From Silene latifolia (Eukaryota > Streptophyta > Magnoliopsida > Caryophyllales > Caryophyllaceae), in contig NC_133538.1 of the NCBI RefSeq assembly GCF_048544455.1, positions 44,407,969 through 44,471,968 on the forward strand: a stretch of DNA of 64,000 bases, in the 5' to 3' direction. Each line of letters begins with the position of its first letter. Positions within the stretch are counted from its first letter, which is position 1. A program made the translations under genes and the position numbers. Below the pieces are notes generated by a model. The model searched no databases. It was not told where the DNA came from and saw only the letters and a program-made list of their open reading frames with translations. Shown piece by piece: positions 45,330 to 57,586 of the stretch.

Positions 45330-45612
45330 CGGCCTGGTAACAGATTGCTTACGGGGTCGATGACTGGGGTTGCAGGAGGAGGTGATGACAATGGGGGATA
45401 TGGACAGGGTCGTAAGTGGAAGAACCAGGCTCGTAGTAAAGGGGCAGGAGCTGGGGGTACGGGTTTCCAGAGGGTGGTGTTGAATGTAGAGGGGAAACGG
45501 AGTAGGGAGGAGGACGAGACTGAGGAGCTATCCAAACGTTCGAGACTTTTTCTAGACGGGGGCGTCTTAATACCTGAGGCGGGGTTGACAGCCGTCAACC
45601 CCGCCGGGCCCA

Positions 45613-46662
45613 ATGAATATTTTAAGCATCAATTGTCGGGGCTTGGGCAGCCCCGACTCGAGAAGTGCCCTCCGTGACCTTGTGCGGAGGGAGGCCCCGA
45701 CCATACTTTTCCTTTCTGAAACAAAATTGTGTGGTCGTGAGATGAGGAAGGTGCGTGAGAGTTTGGATGGTTTCTTTGGTATAGAGGTTGATAGTATGGG
45801 TCGTTCGGGGGGCTTGGCTTTCTTATGGAGGAAGGAGGTGGATTGTACTTTTATTTCATCGTCTGTATATCATATTGATTTTCATGTTAGGGGTGAGGAA
45901 GGAGAATGGAGGATCACTGGCTTTTATGGTTGGCCGGCTATGGCTGACCGATACCTTTCTTGGGAGCTTTTACGTCTACTAGCGAGGCAGTCCACGTTAC
46001 CATGGGTATGTTTAGGAGATTTTAATGAAATTTTATTCTCTACTGAAATGAAGAGTGGGAGCAGACGTCAACGGCAGATGAATAATTTCGGAGCTGCAGT
46101 GGATGAGTGTGGACTGCGTGATGTGCCGTGGGAAGGGTATAATTTCTCTTACGATAATGGGCAAGCTGGGGAGGCGAATAGACAGTGTATGCTTGATAGA
46201 GCGATGTGTACGGGGTCATGGTCGGATTTATTTCCCTATGCTAAGCTGCTTTATCGCAATCGGGAATCGTCGGATCACGCTCCTATTAAATTGGTCCTCA
46301 ATTATAAATTCTATGAAGAGACTAAGGTGAGACCGTTTCGCTTTGAACAAATCTGGGTGGGGTCCGAGGGGTGTGAAGAGGCGGTGGTAAGGGGGGTTGA
46401 GAAGGGCAGGGGTAATCTTGTAACGGTCTTGCGGGAATGTACGAGGGAGCTGAAGGCTTGGAAGAACACGAGCATTAGGCAGATAGGCCGGACTATTGAT
46501 AGGAAGCGCAGACAGCTGGAACGTCTCAATGAGGTGAATAGGGATGAGGAGAGTGTTGTAAGGCGAAGGAAATTAGTTGCAGAAATCTCGGACTTGAGGA
46601 GGCAGGAGGAGCAATATTGGCGGCATCGATCTAGAGCGCTTTGGTTACGAGATGGTGATTGA
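45613..46662 (+). pseudogene. LINE ORF2 N-terminal AP-type endonuclease
   Basis: 349 residues open from MNILSINCRGLGSPDSRSAL. Active-site blocks: FLSETKL, WVCLGDFNEILFSTEMKSGS, LDRAMCTGSW and SSDHAPI. All the expected catalytic Asn, Glu, Asp and His positions appear kept. The frame stops at DGD followed by TGA (46663), where active relatives read DGDRNTKFFH. This is consistent with CpG decay of a CGA codon. The endonuclease nicks target DNA for target-primed reverse transcription. Confidence 0.88.
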
Positions 46663-46665
46663 AAC

Positions 46666-48265
46666 ACAAAATTTTTTCACACCAGAGCGGGGGAGCGGAA
46701 AAGGAAAAATTATATCGCAAAGCTAATTGATGATGAGGGGGTTGTCCGAATGGGGGCAGAGGAAGTCGACACAGTAGCAATTAATTATTTCGAAGAGCTG
46801 TTTCATTCATATAATCCGAGCAATTTTGATGAGATTCTTAATGGCTTCAATCGAAGGGTGACGGGTCCTATGAACCAGGTTTTGCAACGTGACTACAGTG
46901 AAGAGGAAGTTATTGATGCTCTCAATCAAATGCACCCTCTCAAGGCTCCGGGTCCTGACGGTATGAATGTGCTGTTTTATCAAACTTATTGGTATACTAT
47001 TGGCCCATCTGTGCTTGATACGGTCCTTGCAATTCTTCGAGGTGACCGGTCTCCGAAAGAGTTTAATAAAACAAATATTGTGTTGATCCCAAAAAAGAAG
47101 GCCCCTGATAAAATTCGGGATTTCTGACCTATTAGCCTCTGCAATGTGGTGTATAAATTGGTTTCGAAAGTTCTAGCTAACCGGTTTAAACAGTTTTTGG
47201 GTGAGATTGTTTCGGTGAACAAAGCGCTTTTACCCCGGGGAGAGCCATAACTGATAATATTATGATAGCTTTTAAGATGTTTTATTATATGAAGGGTCTG
47301 AGGAGCACGGATGGGTTCATGGCTATTAAGCTCGATATGGCCAAGGCGTATGACCGTGTTCAATGGGCATTCTTGGAGCGTGTGTTGTTCTCACTTGGGT
47401 TCGATAGGAGCTGGTCCGGGAGGGTTATGGCCTGCGTGAAGACCGTATCCTTTTCAGTGCTCGTTAATGGCAACCCGTCTAGAGAATTTCGCCCAGCTAG
47501 AGGACTAAGACAAGGTGACCCGCTTTCCCCGTATCTTTTTATCTTGTGTTCCGAAGTCCTTTCCCATCAAATGCGAAGAGCGATTGAGATTGGGTCGATA
47601 CATGGTATCCGTATAAGCACGAATGCACCTTCAATATCTCATCTCCTCTTTGCCGATGATAGCTTATTTTTTGTTAAAGCCACAGAGGAAGAAGCGGATG
47701 CGGTGTCTGATATCCTAAGGCGGTATGAAGCAGCGTCAGGACAGTTGGTTAGCTTGGAAAAGACCACCGTCTCTTTTAGTAAGGGTGTACTGAGGGGGAG
47801 GAGAAGTCTCATTGCAAACCGGTTGGGTATAGTGGAGGTTGAGGAGCAACATCGCTACTTGGGTCTCCCAACGGTGGTGGGTCGTTCAAAAAAGGTTCTC
47901 ACGGATATTCTCCGGGATAAACTTAGCAAACGGCTGCAAGGATGGCGCGGGAAAATCTTGTCTAGGGCAGGTAAGGAGGTTCTTTAAAGGCTGTGGCCAA
48001 TTCACTCTCTACCTATGTTATGAGTGTGTTTAAAATTCCCGTCAACTTTTGCAATGAGCTCCGGATGTTGATGTCTCGGTTTTGGTGGAATCACGAGGAG
48101 GGGAGAATGGGCATTAATTGGGTGGCTTGGAAGAAATTGTGCCAGCCCAAGGGAATGGGGGGTATGGGGTTTCGTGATTTTCAGCTATTCAATCTTGCGC
48201 TACTCGGGAAACAAGCTTGGCGACTTGTTACTGAGACGGGTAATTTGTGGGAGCAGATTATGTGA
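46666..48265 (+). pseudogene. LINE ORF2 reverse transcriptase region
   Basis: Open blocks at 46750-47127 (MHPLKAPGPDGMNVLFYQTY, TNIVLIPKKKAPDKIRDF, then TGA before PISLCN), 47262-47987 (IKLDMAKAYDRVQWAFLERV, GLRQGDPLSPYLFILCSEVL, catalytic LLFADDSLFF) and 47993-48265 (thumb region, [32 protein letters not shown]). Frame changes lie near 47180-47260 and 47985. Confidence 0.88.
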
Positions 48266-48292
48266 GCCAAATACTATCCTGATGGTGAGTTC

Positions 48293-49704
48293 ATGACAGC
48301 GCAGCTAGGTGCAAATCCGAGCTACACATGGAGAGGAATTATGGAAGCTCGGGTCGTTTTAGAGACAGGGATGAGATGGAGGATTGGGGATGGGAATTCG
48401 ACGAGGGTGTGGCGTGAAACGTGGCTGCCAGGTACACATATGGGTCGGGTCATATCGCCTTGTGTTGATGGGAATGAGAACCTGAAAGTTAGTGAACTTC
48501 TATCGAAGTATGGAGGCTGGAACTTGGAACTGGTTTCGAGCTTGTTTTTGCCTTTTGAGACGGAGCATATTCTTAACATCAGAGTGAGCCAACATCGACC
48601 TATGGATATTTGGTATTGGAAAGCGGAGAAGGATGGGATGTACTTCGTGAAGTCGGCCTATAGAGCTCTAGCCGGAGGTGAAGGGGTGGAGGTGAGTGGG
48701 TCCTCGGATAGAGAGAGGGAGATGTGGCTGTGGAAGAGGCTCTGGAATGTCCCGGTTTGTCCCCGAGTGAAGTTGTTCTTTTGGACACTATGCAGTGAAG
48801 CGCTGGCAATGAGAGCGAACATTGCGTCTCGGGTTCGAGGTGATATCTCTTTCTGCTCTTTATGTAATTGTTTTTATGAAACGAGTATTCATCTTTTTAA
48901 AATTGTTGGGTTGCTCAAAAGGTGTGGGAGGGTCTCGGGTTAGGGAGTGAGGAGGGAGCCATGGAAAGCGGGATGACTGGGTGGAGGAGAGATGGAGGGA
49001 GCTCGGAGGGAGGGAGCATAGGCTGTTTATGATAGGTTGTTGGGCGATATGGGAGCATCGTAACAAAGTTATTTTCGATGCGAAGGAGGTCGATCCCACG
49101 GTTGTTATTAGACGAGTGGGGGATGTGGTAGCTGAGCTTGAGGGGTCGGAGTATGAGGTGAGGCGAGAAAGAAGAAGGAGGGAAGACGGGATGGGGGCGG
49201 AGGATGTGAGAAGCTGGAGGCCGGCACCTTCGGGTTGCGTAAAAATTAATGTGGATGCGGGGGGTAAAGGAAGGGGAAGGAGTGAGTCTAGGCCTTTTAC
49301 GTCGGGATGATAGGGGTGCTGTTTTGTGGGGTATTTCAGTCATGCAGGACCAAGTCTGGGAGCCACATGTTGCGGAAGCTGTAGCTGTTTTGGAAGGTGC
49401 CAAGGAAGCGATGCGGCTGGGATACAGGGACATCGTGATCGAAAGTGACTTTGCACAGGTCATTGAAGCGCTCAATAAGAAGCAAGCTGAACGTAGTTCT
49501 TTTATGTTAGTTATAGAAGAGATTTTATGTTTAAGTGTGTCCTTTTCTTCTGTTGTTTGGTCGTTTTCTAGTCGGGTGAACAATTCGGTTGCCCACGCTT
49601 TAGCTCTTGTTTATCCTAGAATTTCTGGTAGAACGGAGTGGTCGAGTGTCTTACCACCGACTGCGAACGATGCTGTTTTGTTTGATCTCTCGTTATTAAA
49701 GTAA
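48293..49704 (+). pseudogene. LINE ORF2 C-terminus: zf-RVT and RNase H
   Basis: 48293-48943 gives the linker (WRGIMEARVVLETGMRWRIG) and zf-RVT region (KLFFWTLCSEALAMRANIAS, FCSLC). The RNase H domain starts at about 49215 (APSGCVKINVDAGG) and, after a frame change near 49280, continues to 49704 (GLLRRDDRGAVLWGISVMQD, EAVAVLEGAKEAMRLGYRDI, VIESDFAQVIEALN, NNSVAHALALV). This is the plant RVT_3-type RNase H (PF13456) acquired by some plant L1s. Confidence 0.82.
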
Positions 49705-49741
49705 GCCTTCGGGTTTTCCCCTAAAAAAAAAAAGTAAAATT

Positions 49742-50060
49742 ACCCCATTTTTAAAATTTTCACAAAATTTTTAATTAAAAATATTTTATATTAGTATTAA
49801 ACAATTGATTAAATACTAAAAATTACTAATTGCAACTTTACAAAGTTCTACATAATTTACTAATCATTCAAGAACACTTTTACATACATATTTTGTAAAT
49901 TATTTATAATTTATATAGTATACATACATATATAATAAATTGCCTATATACTATAAATTTAAAAAAAAAATCTCATTATTTAATATAAATATAAAATATA
50001 AATATAAAAGTTCTAAAATTATAAACAAAATATTTTATATTTGATAAATTGTATTAAAAG
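49742..50060. other. AT-rich spacer, nothing recognised
   Basis: More than 80% A+T by eye, with tandem-like AATATAAATATAAA words and no ORF. Confidence 0.5.
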
Positions 50061-50594
50061 TAGACATGTCAAACGGGTCGGGCGGGTCGGGTCCCGGTCG
50101 GGTCAGAATACGGGTCGGGTCATACAAGTCACGGGTCGGGTTAGGGTCAGAATACGGGTCAAGAAATAAATTTTAACGTCTTTTTAAACAATTTTTTTAA
50201 TTTAAAAAATATTTTTTTAAAAAGTAAAATATATTTAAAATTATTATTTTAATCATATACAATAATTATATTGATATAATTATTAAAATAAAGTTTTTTT
50301 AATAATTATTTTATTATTAAATATTATAAAAGTTAAATAAAATTGACTTTTTAGTTGAATTTTTAATTTTAAGTAATAAAAAAATAATTTTTTAATTATA
50401 TTTTCAAATATAATATATAAATATAAATATTTTTAATAAAATTCATGATTTTCCCTTACCCAACGGGTCGACCCGTTCGGGTCGGGTCTCGACCCTAAAA
50501 TAACGGGTCATTTCGGATTCGGGTCAAACGGGTCGCGGGTCGAAAAAAACCGGGTTTGTAACCCTAAAAAACGGGTCGGGTTTTGACAGGTCTA
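50061..50594. mobile_element. hAT-type MITE with GGGTCGGGT-rich ends
   Basis: The terminal inverted repeats read TAGACATGTCAAA at the left and, inverted from the right, TAGACCTGTCAAA. The 8-bp target duplication ATTAAAAG / ATTAATAG (50053-50060, 50595-50602) differs at one base. Both arms are filled with (A)CGGGTCGGGT words and the centre is almost pure AT. An 8-bp duplication and short inverted ends fit hAT. It is non-autonomous, with no ORF. Confidence 0.75.
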
Positions 50595-50924
50595 ATTAAT
50601 AGTGATTTTAATATAAGAATATGGTGAAAAATAAGAAAATGGTGTTGAATTTCACTTTTGATGAAATCTAAGGGGCTTGATTTCTCCAAATGAAACTTAT
50701 GGAGCCAAATTTCATAATTACACAGAATTAAAAGGCTTAATTATCACTTTCGCGAATATCAATATACATTGTACGGAGTACTCAGATATACTTCATCATA
50801 TATTTATGTCTATGGTTCACAAATGTAGTAAAATATAAACGAGCCACAACAGAAACAAAAATTATTAGCTGTAAGTTTGACTATTTTTTGTAAAATCTAT
50901 CTATAACCGTTTCATAAAACAAAG

Positions 50925-51105
50925 CATCTTACTTGTGACGGACAATATCCGTCACAAGCTGAAAACCTCTCACAATAAAGCAAGTGGGTTGACAAGTGGG
51001 AGGGAAAATAGAGCACCCATGCATATTGCCACTTGCATCTTGTGAGAGGGGCACTATCCGTCTTCAGCTTGTGACGGATAGTGACTGTCTTCAATGAGAT
51101 TTTGT
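50925..51105. mobile_element. Small MITE-like inverted-repeat element
   Basis: The left arm contains ATATCCGTCACAAGCTGAA and CCTCTCACAA. The right arm contains the complements (TTGTGAGAGG, and TTCAGCTTGTGACGGATAG). The left arm is itself a palindrome (CTTGTGACGGA...TCCGTCACAAG). The exact ends and target duplication are uncertain. Confidence 0.55.
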
Positions 51106-51177
51106 ATTCATAAAATAGCTTCTACATATTGAAAATTTCTTAACCTTCTTCATGATAATAAATCACGGTTTTGAATA

Positions 51178-51464
51178 TCCCTCCTCATATATTGCCTCCA
51201 TATCAGATTAATGGTAACATGGTAAAAAATAGGGTTTTTAAGAAAAAAAGGTAAAAGTAGGGGCAAATATGAAAAGCAAGCTGAATATAATAAGTATTAA
51301 TGTTGGGTTGGTGAGAGACCCACTACTTGGCATTTGTGTATATATAGGAAGGATATAAGGGTATTATAGGAAAAAAACAACTCATTTATAGTATGTTACC
51401 ATTGGTGTGGTACGATCGTATTAGGTAAGTGTTACTATTGATGATTGATCTGGTATGGAAGGAG
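51178..51464. mobile_element. Stowaway-like (Tc1/mariner) MITE, probable
   Basis: Ends resemble CTCCYTCC...ATAYCAGAT in inverted orientation (51180-51225 and 51440-51464) and are flanked by TA. Stowaway MITEs begin CTCCCTCC and duplicate TA. The arms are diverged, so confidence is moderate. Confidence 0.45.
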
Positions 51465-51522
51465 TATTATTATGACCCTGTGTTTTCACCCAAAAGAAAA
51501 AGCTGACATGTTCACCCGTTAA

Positions 51523-51778
51523 TGTATTATACAACTGGTTGTATATACAACTTATTCAGTGTTGTGGAGCTTTGTTACAAAGTTATCGAGTTCTATTAAC
51601 AAAATTATCGAGCTCTGATACAAAATTGTTGAGCTTAACAGAATAATTATTAAGCTCAATAACTTTGTAAAATAGATCAATAACTTGTAAAATAACTCAA
51701 CAACTTTGTATAAGAGTTCAATAACTTTAACGCGGTTGTACAATACTGTTACACAACTGGTTGTAGGATAATATTTAT
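51523..51778. mobile_element. MITE-like element with ACAACTGGTTGT ends and internal 22-bp repeats
   Basis: Both ends carry ACAACTGGTTGTA (51531-51544 and 51755-51768) inside longer, diverged inverted similarity. The interior consists of degenerate tandem units around AAAGTTATCGAGCTCT. Family unknown. Confidence 0.5.
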
Positions 51779-52026
51779 ACGTGTTCACTGTGTAAGTTAA
51801 TAAGTTATCATTAACTCATCTCTACTATTGTACCTGATTTTCGCCCAACCTAACTGTGCCTAAAGCGTAGTACACATTTTACGCGTAACCTTTATTTACT
51901 GACCTCGACTATTAATTCATCGCATTAATGAAGGGACTATCATTGTCCGTGCGTGGGAACAGTGCAGCATGGCAAGTTGAGCAATCAATATAATCCTTTT
52001 AAGACATATATATCGTTTTAAAGTTA

Positions 52027-52569
52027 ACGGAAAATTCACGTGATACCCTCGAACTTTGTCATTTTGCACGTGATATCCAACTTTTTAAGTTTGTGCACAA
52101 AATATCCTTGAGATTTGATTTTCACGTACAACGTGTCCTTTCTATAGTTCTTAAAATTTTCAATTGAGCATAAATCATAGACCAGAAATCGGAATAGGCT
52201 AATTTTTTTTTTCAAATTGATTACCTCTTCGCGATCTATAAATTGATAAAACAAAAATGGTCATTCGGAAATTTAAGATCGAAGATATGGTTGATTTGAG
52301 ATTTTCGTTTAAAAACCCCTATAAAATGCCAATCGACAATTTTTTTTTTCAAATCGTAGATTATGACGAGAAAATCATTTTAGGAAAAAAAATTGGACAA
52401 TTCTGAATTTCGGTCTATGAATTATGCGCAATTGAGTTTTTTTACAGCGACAAAAAAAGGCATGTTGTGCATGAAAATCAAACATGATGGGTATCATGTA
52501 CACAAACTTTAAAAGTTGGATACCACATGCAAAATGACAAAGTTCAAATGTACCACGTGAATTTTCCGT
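52027..52569. mobile_element. Long-TIR foldback/Mutator-like MITE
   Basis: Starts ACGGAAAATTCACGTG (52027) and ends with its complement (to 52569). Inverted similarity extends about 90 bp (AACTTTGTCATTTTGCA, CCAACTTTTTAAG). The flanking direct repeat AAAGTTA is at 52020-52026 and 52570-52576. The long TIR and a 7-9-bp duplication suit a Mutator-like MITE. No transposase. Confidence 0.75.
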
Positions 52570-52576
52570 AAAGTTA

Positions 52577-53020
52577 AAACACATCAACTAGTATGTATAC
52601 CTTTTATATAGATAAGACAAGTGTTTTATAAACTGCGCCGAGTCACCTCCTCTAATTATTCTATATTTAAATTCAAAATTATTGAAAGAGGTCTCCCCGG
52701 TAGGTTTGGTCACAAACCATCCCCCGGTTCTTTCTTCCTTGCTCTCTCTTTACCTCCTTGATCTTCGTGCGTGATAACTTGCATGTTTTCACCCTGATCG
52801 ACCAAAGTGAACCTACAAGTCAACGATAAGTAGAGGCCGACAAAATGGGAGAAATGCATCTAAAACAATAACAAATCTCACGAGACGGGGTCAAATAGGT
52901 GAAAGAAAAGGGGAAAAGTAATACAGAATCGGGACATCAATAACACATAGTTCCGTCTGTTAAGATACCGTAAATATCTTGTATTGTAATTATCTTATGT
53001 AATCTTTGTTGTTATTTGAT
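52577..53020. other. No recognisable gene
   Basis: Mixed-composition sequence between the MITE and the Athila-type LTR. A pyrimidine-rich patch is at 52690-52770. Confidence 0.45.
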
Positions 53021-53501
53021 TGACAGGCTAAATCGCACACCTATCAAAGATAAACCAACTGGTCTAAACTAATGTAGTAGAGGAAGTCGGGATCGTATCC
53101 ACAGGAAGACAATTGTGTTATATTTTGTAATTCTAAGTCTATCAGTCACAAAATTCGGTGGTTGATTGGTTTTATCTATTAACTAAAATAGCAAGCTAGA
53201 GAAATTAAATTAAGGAAAAGGATTATAAGAGAAAAGGCTAGGATTTCGGGTCACCATGGTGAACAACGATCAAGGTAAGGTCAACGATCACCATAAATAC
53301 GGGCTTGGGATAATGAAAAGGTCCTTTCGATCCGCTATTCGCCCTAGAGTACCAATCTAGCTTTCGCTCTAATTAGGATGGTCTATTGTTTGTAGCAGGT
53401 CTAACTTCTTCCAATCTCTCGATCTAGGTCGAAGTTTCCCGGGTCAAATAATCAATTACGTCGACTTAACCAACTAAATGCTATTAGATGCTACAATTAA
53501 C

Positions 53502-53560
<59 letters not shown>

Positions 53561-54379
53561 TAATGCCAGACCTAATCACCTAATTAAGACCGTCTTATAA
53601 CCATTGCTTCCCTAATCCTAACAAGGGAAATTTAGCTACGCATAATTGAAATGAATAACTCAACAATAATAATAAAGTTTGAATTAAACATAATGACGAG
53701 ATATAAACAACGATCCAGCATAAAACGTGCAACTAATAAAGAAGAATAATGAGAGTAAACAATAAGAATTAACAACTTGAAGAACGAGGATTAATTAATT
53801 ACCGAAATAAGGAAGAAGATTACAAGTCTCAGATCCGGAATTCTCGAGTCAAAGAAACGTGCAACGGTTTTTTTAGCAAAAGTAAAGATGACCTAGTAAA
53901 GATCCGAGTCTCCCTTAAATAATAGTAAGGGAAAATTATTAAACAAGTAACTAATGGGCCGAAATAAAACTGAACAAACACGCCCTTTTCTGAAAACCAG
54001 TCGATCGACAGAAAATCTAGTCGATCGACTAAAATAGCTTCAACAAATATTCACTTTAGTCGATCGACCGAAACAACTGGTCGATCAACTAAAGTCACAG
54101 ACTCACAGCACAACAACGATTCTTCTCTCAAAAAGTGCTTCCTCACTTGCTCACGCGTCTCGAGGCGAAAATTTTCGAGCTTCAACTCTTCCAATATCCA
54201 AAATGCAACACCGGGAACAGGTTTTGGCTTGTTTAACTCGTCTTGAGTCCAAACCTGCATAAAACGCAAATTAACCCAAAGTAAACCATTCTTGGGAGGA
54301 TAGTAGCTATTAGCTACGATTTATGCATAGAAATGCGTGCTAAAATAGCAGTAAAAGTACGTAAATAGAACACGCATCA
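53021..54379 (-). repeat. Athila-type 3' LTR (minus-strand sense)
   Basis: On the minus strand it opens TGATGCGTGTTCTATTT at 54379 and ends ...TAGCCTGTCA near 53021; the inner edge is firm and the outer edge provisional. It contains (CA)n at 53503-53557 and AGTCGATCGAC palindromes at 54000-54095. Confidence 0.55.
53503..53557. repeat. (CA)n microsatellite
   Basis: About 27 CA units inside the Athila-type LTR. Confidence 0.95.
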
Positions 54380-54394
54380 AACCTCCCACACCAA
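54380..54394 (-). other. Polypurine tract of the Athila-type element
   Basis: On the minus strand, next to the LTR: GGTGTGGGAGGTT. The position and purine richness fit a PPT. Confidence 0.65.
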
Positions 54395-55952
54395 AACTCT
54401 TGCTTGTTCCCAAGAAAGCAAAGACTGACACACAACAAATGAACTAATGGAACGATGAAAAGACTCAGAGCCAACTATGCTTTTGAATGCCCAAACCGTT
54501 TAATGCAATTTAGCCAAAACAAAAGTACGAAGTCAAATGCAAACGAGCTAAACCAATGATAAAGCTACTGAACCGTCGACCTTACAAGACTTATATATTT
54601 CGGACTCTCACGGGTCGCTCATCACTCATTTAAGGCACAAGGTAAGTATCTTGTAAGATAGAAAGAAAATAAGCCACTCACCTACTGCGACCAATAAGAA
54701 CATGTATGCAATCTAACATGACACTGATCTCTACCAACCGTACATATGCATTCCAACCAAACTGGACCAAGACACATGCCGAGGACTTACATATAGTGTG
54801 AGGTGAGGTAATTAGGTAAAAAGGAACAAAACAGATTTGGATAAGTGGAGGTAAAGCCAAGCTAGTACAACCGTAACCAAATAATAAACTCATTCCGCTT
54901 TATATACCCAACTTAGAAAATAATAACAACCATGCCAATGCGGCATAAACTCACTCACACCATCAAAACACGACTCTCCATAATATATAAAGACCAACAT
55001 GGGAGTAAAGACTGACACCATTTCTTTTTCATTCTTTTTCTTGCTGATTTTTTTTCCTTCCCATTTCAACCCTCTTCTCATTCTCAAATGCAAATACCAA
55101 ACTGACGAGCAACACATACCCACAATTAACAAATAAACTAGCTTGACTAAGGTAGGCTAATTTTAGGATTATAGTTAATAAATGGGTCAAAATAGGTCAA
55201 TTTAGCTAGTGAAGTTCAAGGGTAAAAAGACGAGAAATGGGGATTTATCTTTCCACATGTGTCACCGCCACAAACCGAATGCATACAGGTATTAAGAGAC
55301 AAATGCCATGCTTATGCAATTTGATATTACATGCTTTATAAGGAGTACTACTCTCATCCTAGAATGAAACTGGTCATGAATGTCATCAGTTTATTAAGCT
55401 CTATACCTCAGAAATTTTAAGTAGGTTGCCGATATTAAGTCAAGTCCATTCATTCAGTAAATTTAATCAAAAAATCCTATATTATGCAATGATTGTACAA
55501 GAATGGCACTGGAAATGCAAGGCTTGGGCGAAAAAAATTAAAAGCACAGACGCGGTTTCATCATTGTTATCTAACCATTCCGACTCGACCTAATATGCAA
55601 AAGAAAACATGTTTTTGTATTTTTTTATTAAATTTTCAGTTTTTGTTATTGTTTTTTTCTTCTAAGTGAAAGAACAATGCATACGGAAATGCAAGAAATA
55701 TGCAAACAGAAATGCAATAAAAATGCAAATGGATGCAAACAGACAGATGCATACCCTCCCCAAACCAAATAACACAATGCCCTCATTGTGATCAGTAAAC
55801 CACCAGCAGCATCAAAAATATATGGGAAAAGGGGTACACAAAACGAGATGAAAATAAGTAAAGTAGAAAAGGAAGAGAAAATCATAAGATAGGGCGCGCA
55901 AAAGACCTCCCCAAACTAGCCAACAATAAGGGGAGGTCGTAGCCAACAGCTA
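54395..55952. other. Non-coding 3' region of the Athila-type element
   Basis: Between the env-position ORF and the PPT. No ORF with family likeness; Athila elements are known for long untranslated stretches here. Confidence 0.5.
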
Positions 55953-57522
55953 CTAGTCGTCGCCCGCAAGGTAGTCAACGTCGTCCTCCTCCCTCTCACG
56001 GAAGCGTGAAGCAAGCCTAACACGGTACCGCTCCTCCACCTCAGCTGTGTCCTCCTCCTCTGTAGTAGCAGTGCCAGGGTACCCACCCTTCGGGTAACGG
56101 TAGCAAGACGGCTGTGGCAATCCAGCTGGTGGCAACCATCCGGAACGGGCGTAGTGGTCGTACACAGGGAACCCGCTGAGGTCCAGTCTCGGTCTCAGTA
56201 ACAGAGGGTATACTGGCCGAGGTCCAGTCTTGGTCTCAGTAGTAGAGGGTGCAGTGCGTGAAGAAGCATGAGGGGAAACACATGGAGCCCTAGAAGACTG
56301 GCCTACTTCCCTAGCAGTGTGGGAAGTCGGCCTCGACCCAGTAGTGGATACCCTCGGCATAGTGTAATGCAAGTGGTAAGAGGGTACCGGTGGTCGAGGC
56401 GCACCACGTGGGGCCTTAGGAAGAGGGAAAAGTGGGGGTAAAGTGGAGCAAGGAAGGGTCAGAGAAACCGCCGTGGAGATCTTCCACGTATAGTCAGGTA
56501 TGATCCAGTTCACATCTATCATATAAGGAATGTTCATCAAGCATACACTATCTAAGGTGACTGGATCCTCATGTCCTAAGGGCAGCACATCCCGGGGAAA
56601 GTCGGTAAAAAGCCGGTGGGCCAAATGAGTAACTAACCTGCCACAAACAATAGTAGACAAAATCTCATCCTCAATGTTCTGGAAATGCTGAGCGGTTCTA
56701 GAGGATATATTAAGGACAAAAGGGGTACCACTATGAACATTTAAATACCCAGCTAAAAAGACCAACTCATCAGTGTTGACATTGTTTGACTCCTTCCGAC
56801 CAAAAATAGCATTACAAACTAAACAGAGCCAGAAACGGACAGGAGGTGGTGTACAAACTGACCCCTCTTCTGGCCCTCAAAGTTATCTGAAATAGCTCCC
56901 CACATAAGTCGGACTAATTTCCGAGGGGGGTGGGGGTGGTTCTCCCCCTCACTGTGAAAACCAAGGTATCCGCAAAAAGCGGCCAAAGTTTTGTTAAAGT
57001 CTTGGTTAAAAAGACGGAAATGGATACAATTTCCAGATGGGTCTCGGTCATAGTCCCCTCCAAAGAAGCGGAAACTGCTAAAAAATTCAAGGGTGGGACG
57101 GGATAAGTGTATTCTCGCATAGTGGCCAACCCCGACATACTCGTACCATTCAAAAGATCAACTATCGACTGATAAATCGCCTAAGTAAGTAGACTCTCTA
57201 GGTCTAGGAAACGTGTTGGGGTGATATTAGAACGGCTATGCAGAACAAAACGGTCTTTCTGAGGTTGTGTAGTAAAATGTACCTCCGGATCGTCGGGTAA
57301 ACTATCAATAGGCTCATGAATTACCAAATCAGTGCATGGTAATTGCGGAATCGGACCGCCACTGCTGCTGCCCGTCTCGCATGAAGTCGGGTGCTCTGTC
57401 GCCGCTACCTTCGTCTGCCCTGCTGAACGACGCAAAGCCTGTCCCGTTGTTCTCCGTCTTTTGCTTCTTTCCATCCTAATTCCATCACACAAAAAGACAA
57501 CAATTAGCATTTTTAATGACAA
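55953..57522 (-). pseudogene. Athila-type env-position ORF region (plant retrotransposon protein)
   Basis: Open minus-strand segments include ones starting near 57522 (KRRRTTGQALRRSAG, then ITPTRFLDLESL) and near 56765 (VFLAGYLNVHSGTPFVLNIS, VCGRLVTHLAHRLF, MNIPYMIDVNWI). The basic N-terminus, the PTR..D...L motif and a Pro/Ser/Thr-rich tail with acidic end are typical of the extra ORF that plant Athila/Tat elements carry downstream of integrase. Its function is unknown. Broken. Confidence 0.5.
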
Positions 57523-57586
57523 CTAAAGAATTCCGCAAATCGACTAAAAACCTAGCCCTAATTTTCGAAATTAACTAATTGAGACA

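Larger units (their letters stand above)
43998..49732 (+). mobile_element. L1-type LINE with C-terminal RNase H, plus strand, full length
   Basis: The leader, ORF1, ORF2 and poly(A) (49723-49732) are all present. A 10-bp candidate target duplication AAGTAAAATT flanks it (43988-43997 and 49732-49741). The coding strand is G-rich and distinct in style from the other LINEs here, and its ORF2 ends in an RNase H domain that they lack, so it belongs to a different plant L1 clade. It has in-frame TGA codons (46663, about 47126, about 48263) and several frameshifts, but long stretches remain open. Confidence 0.88.

Noticed and set aside
49215-49704. Free-standing host RNase H gene
   Set aside because: It follows zf-RVT of a LINE on the same strand and ends just before the LINE poly(A).
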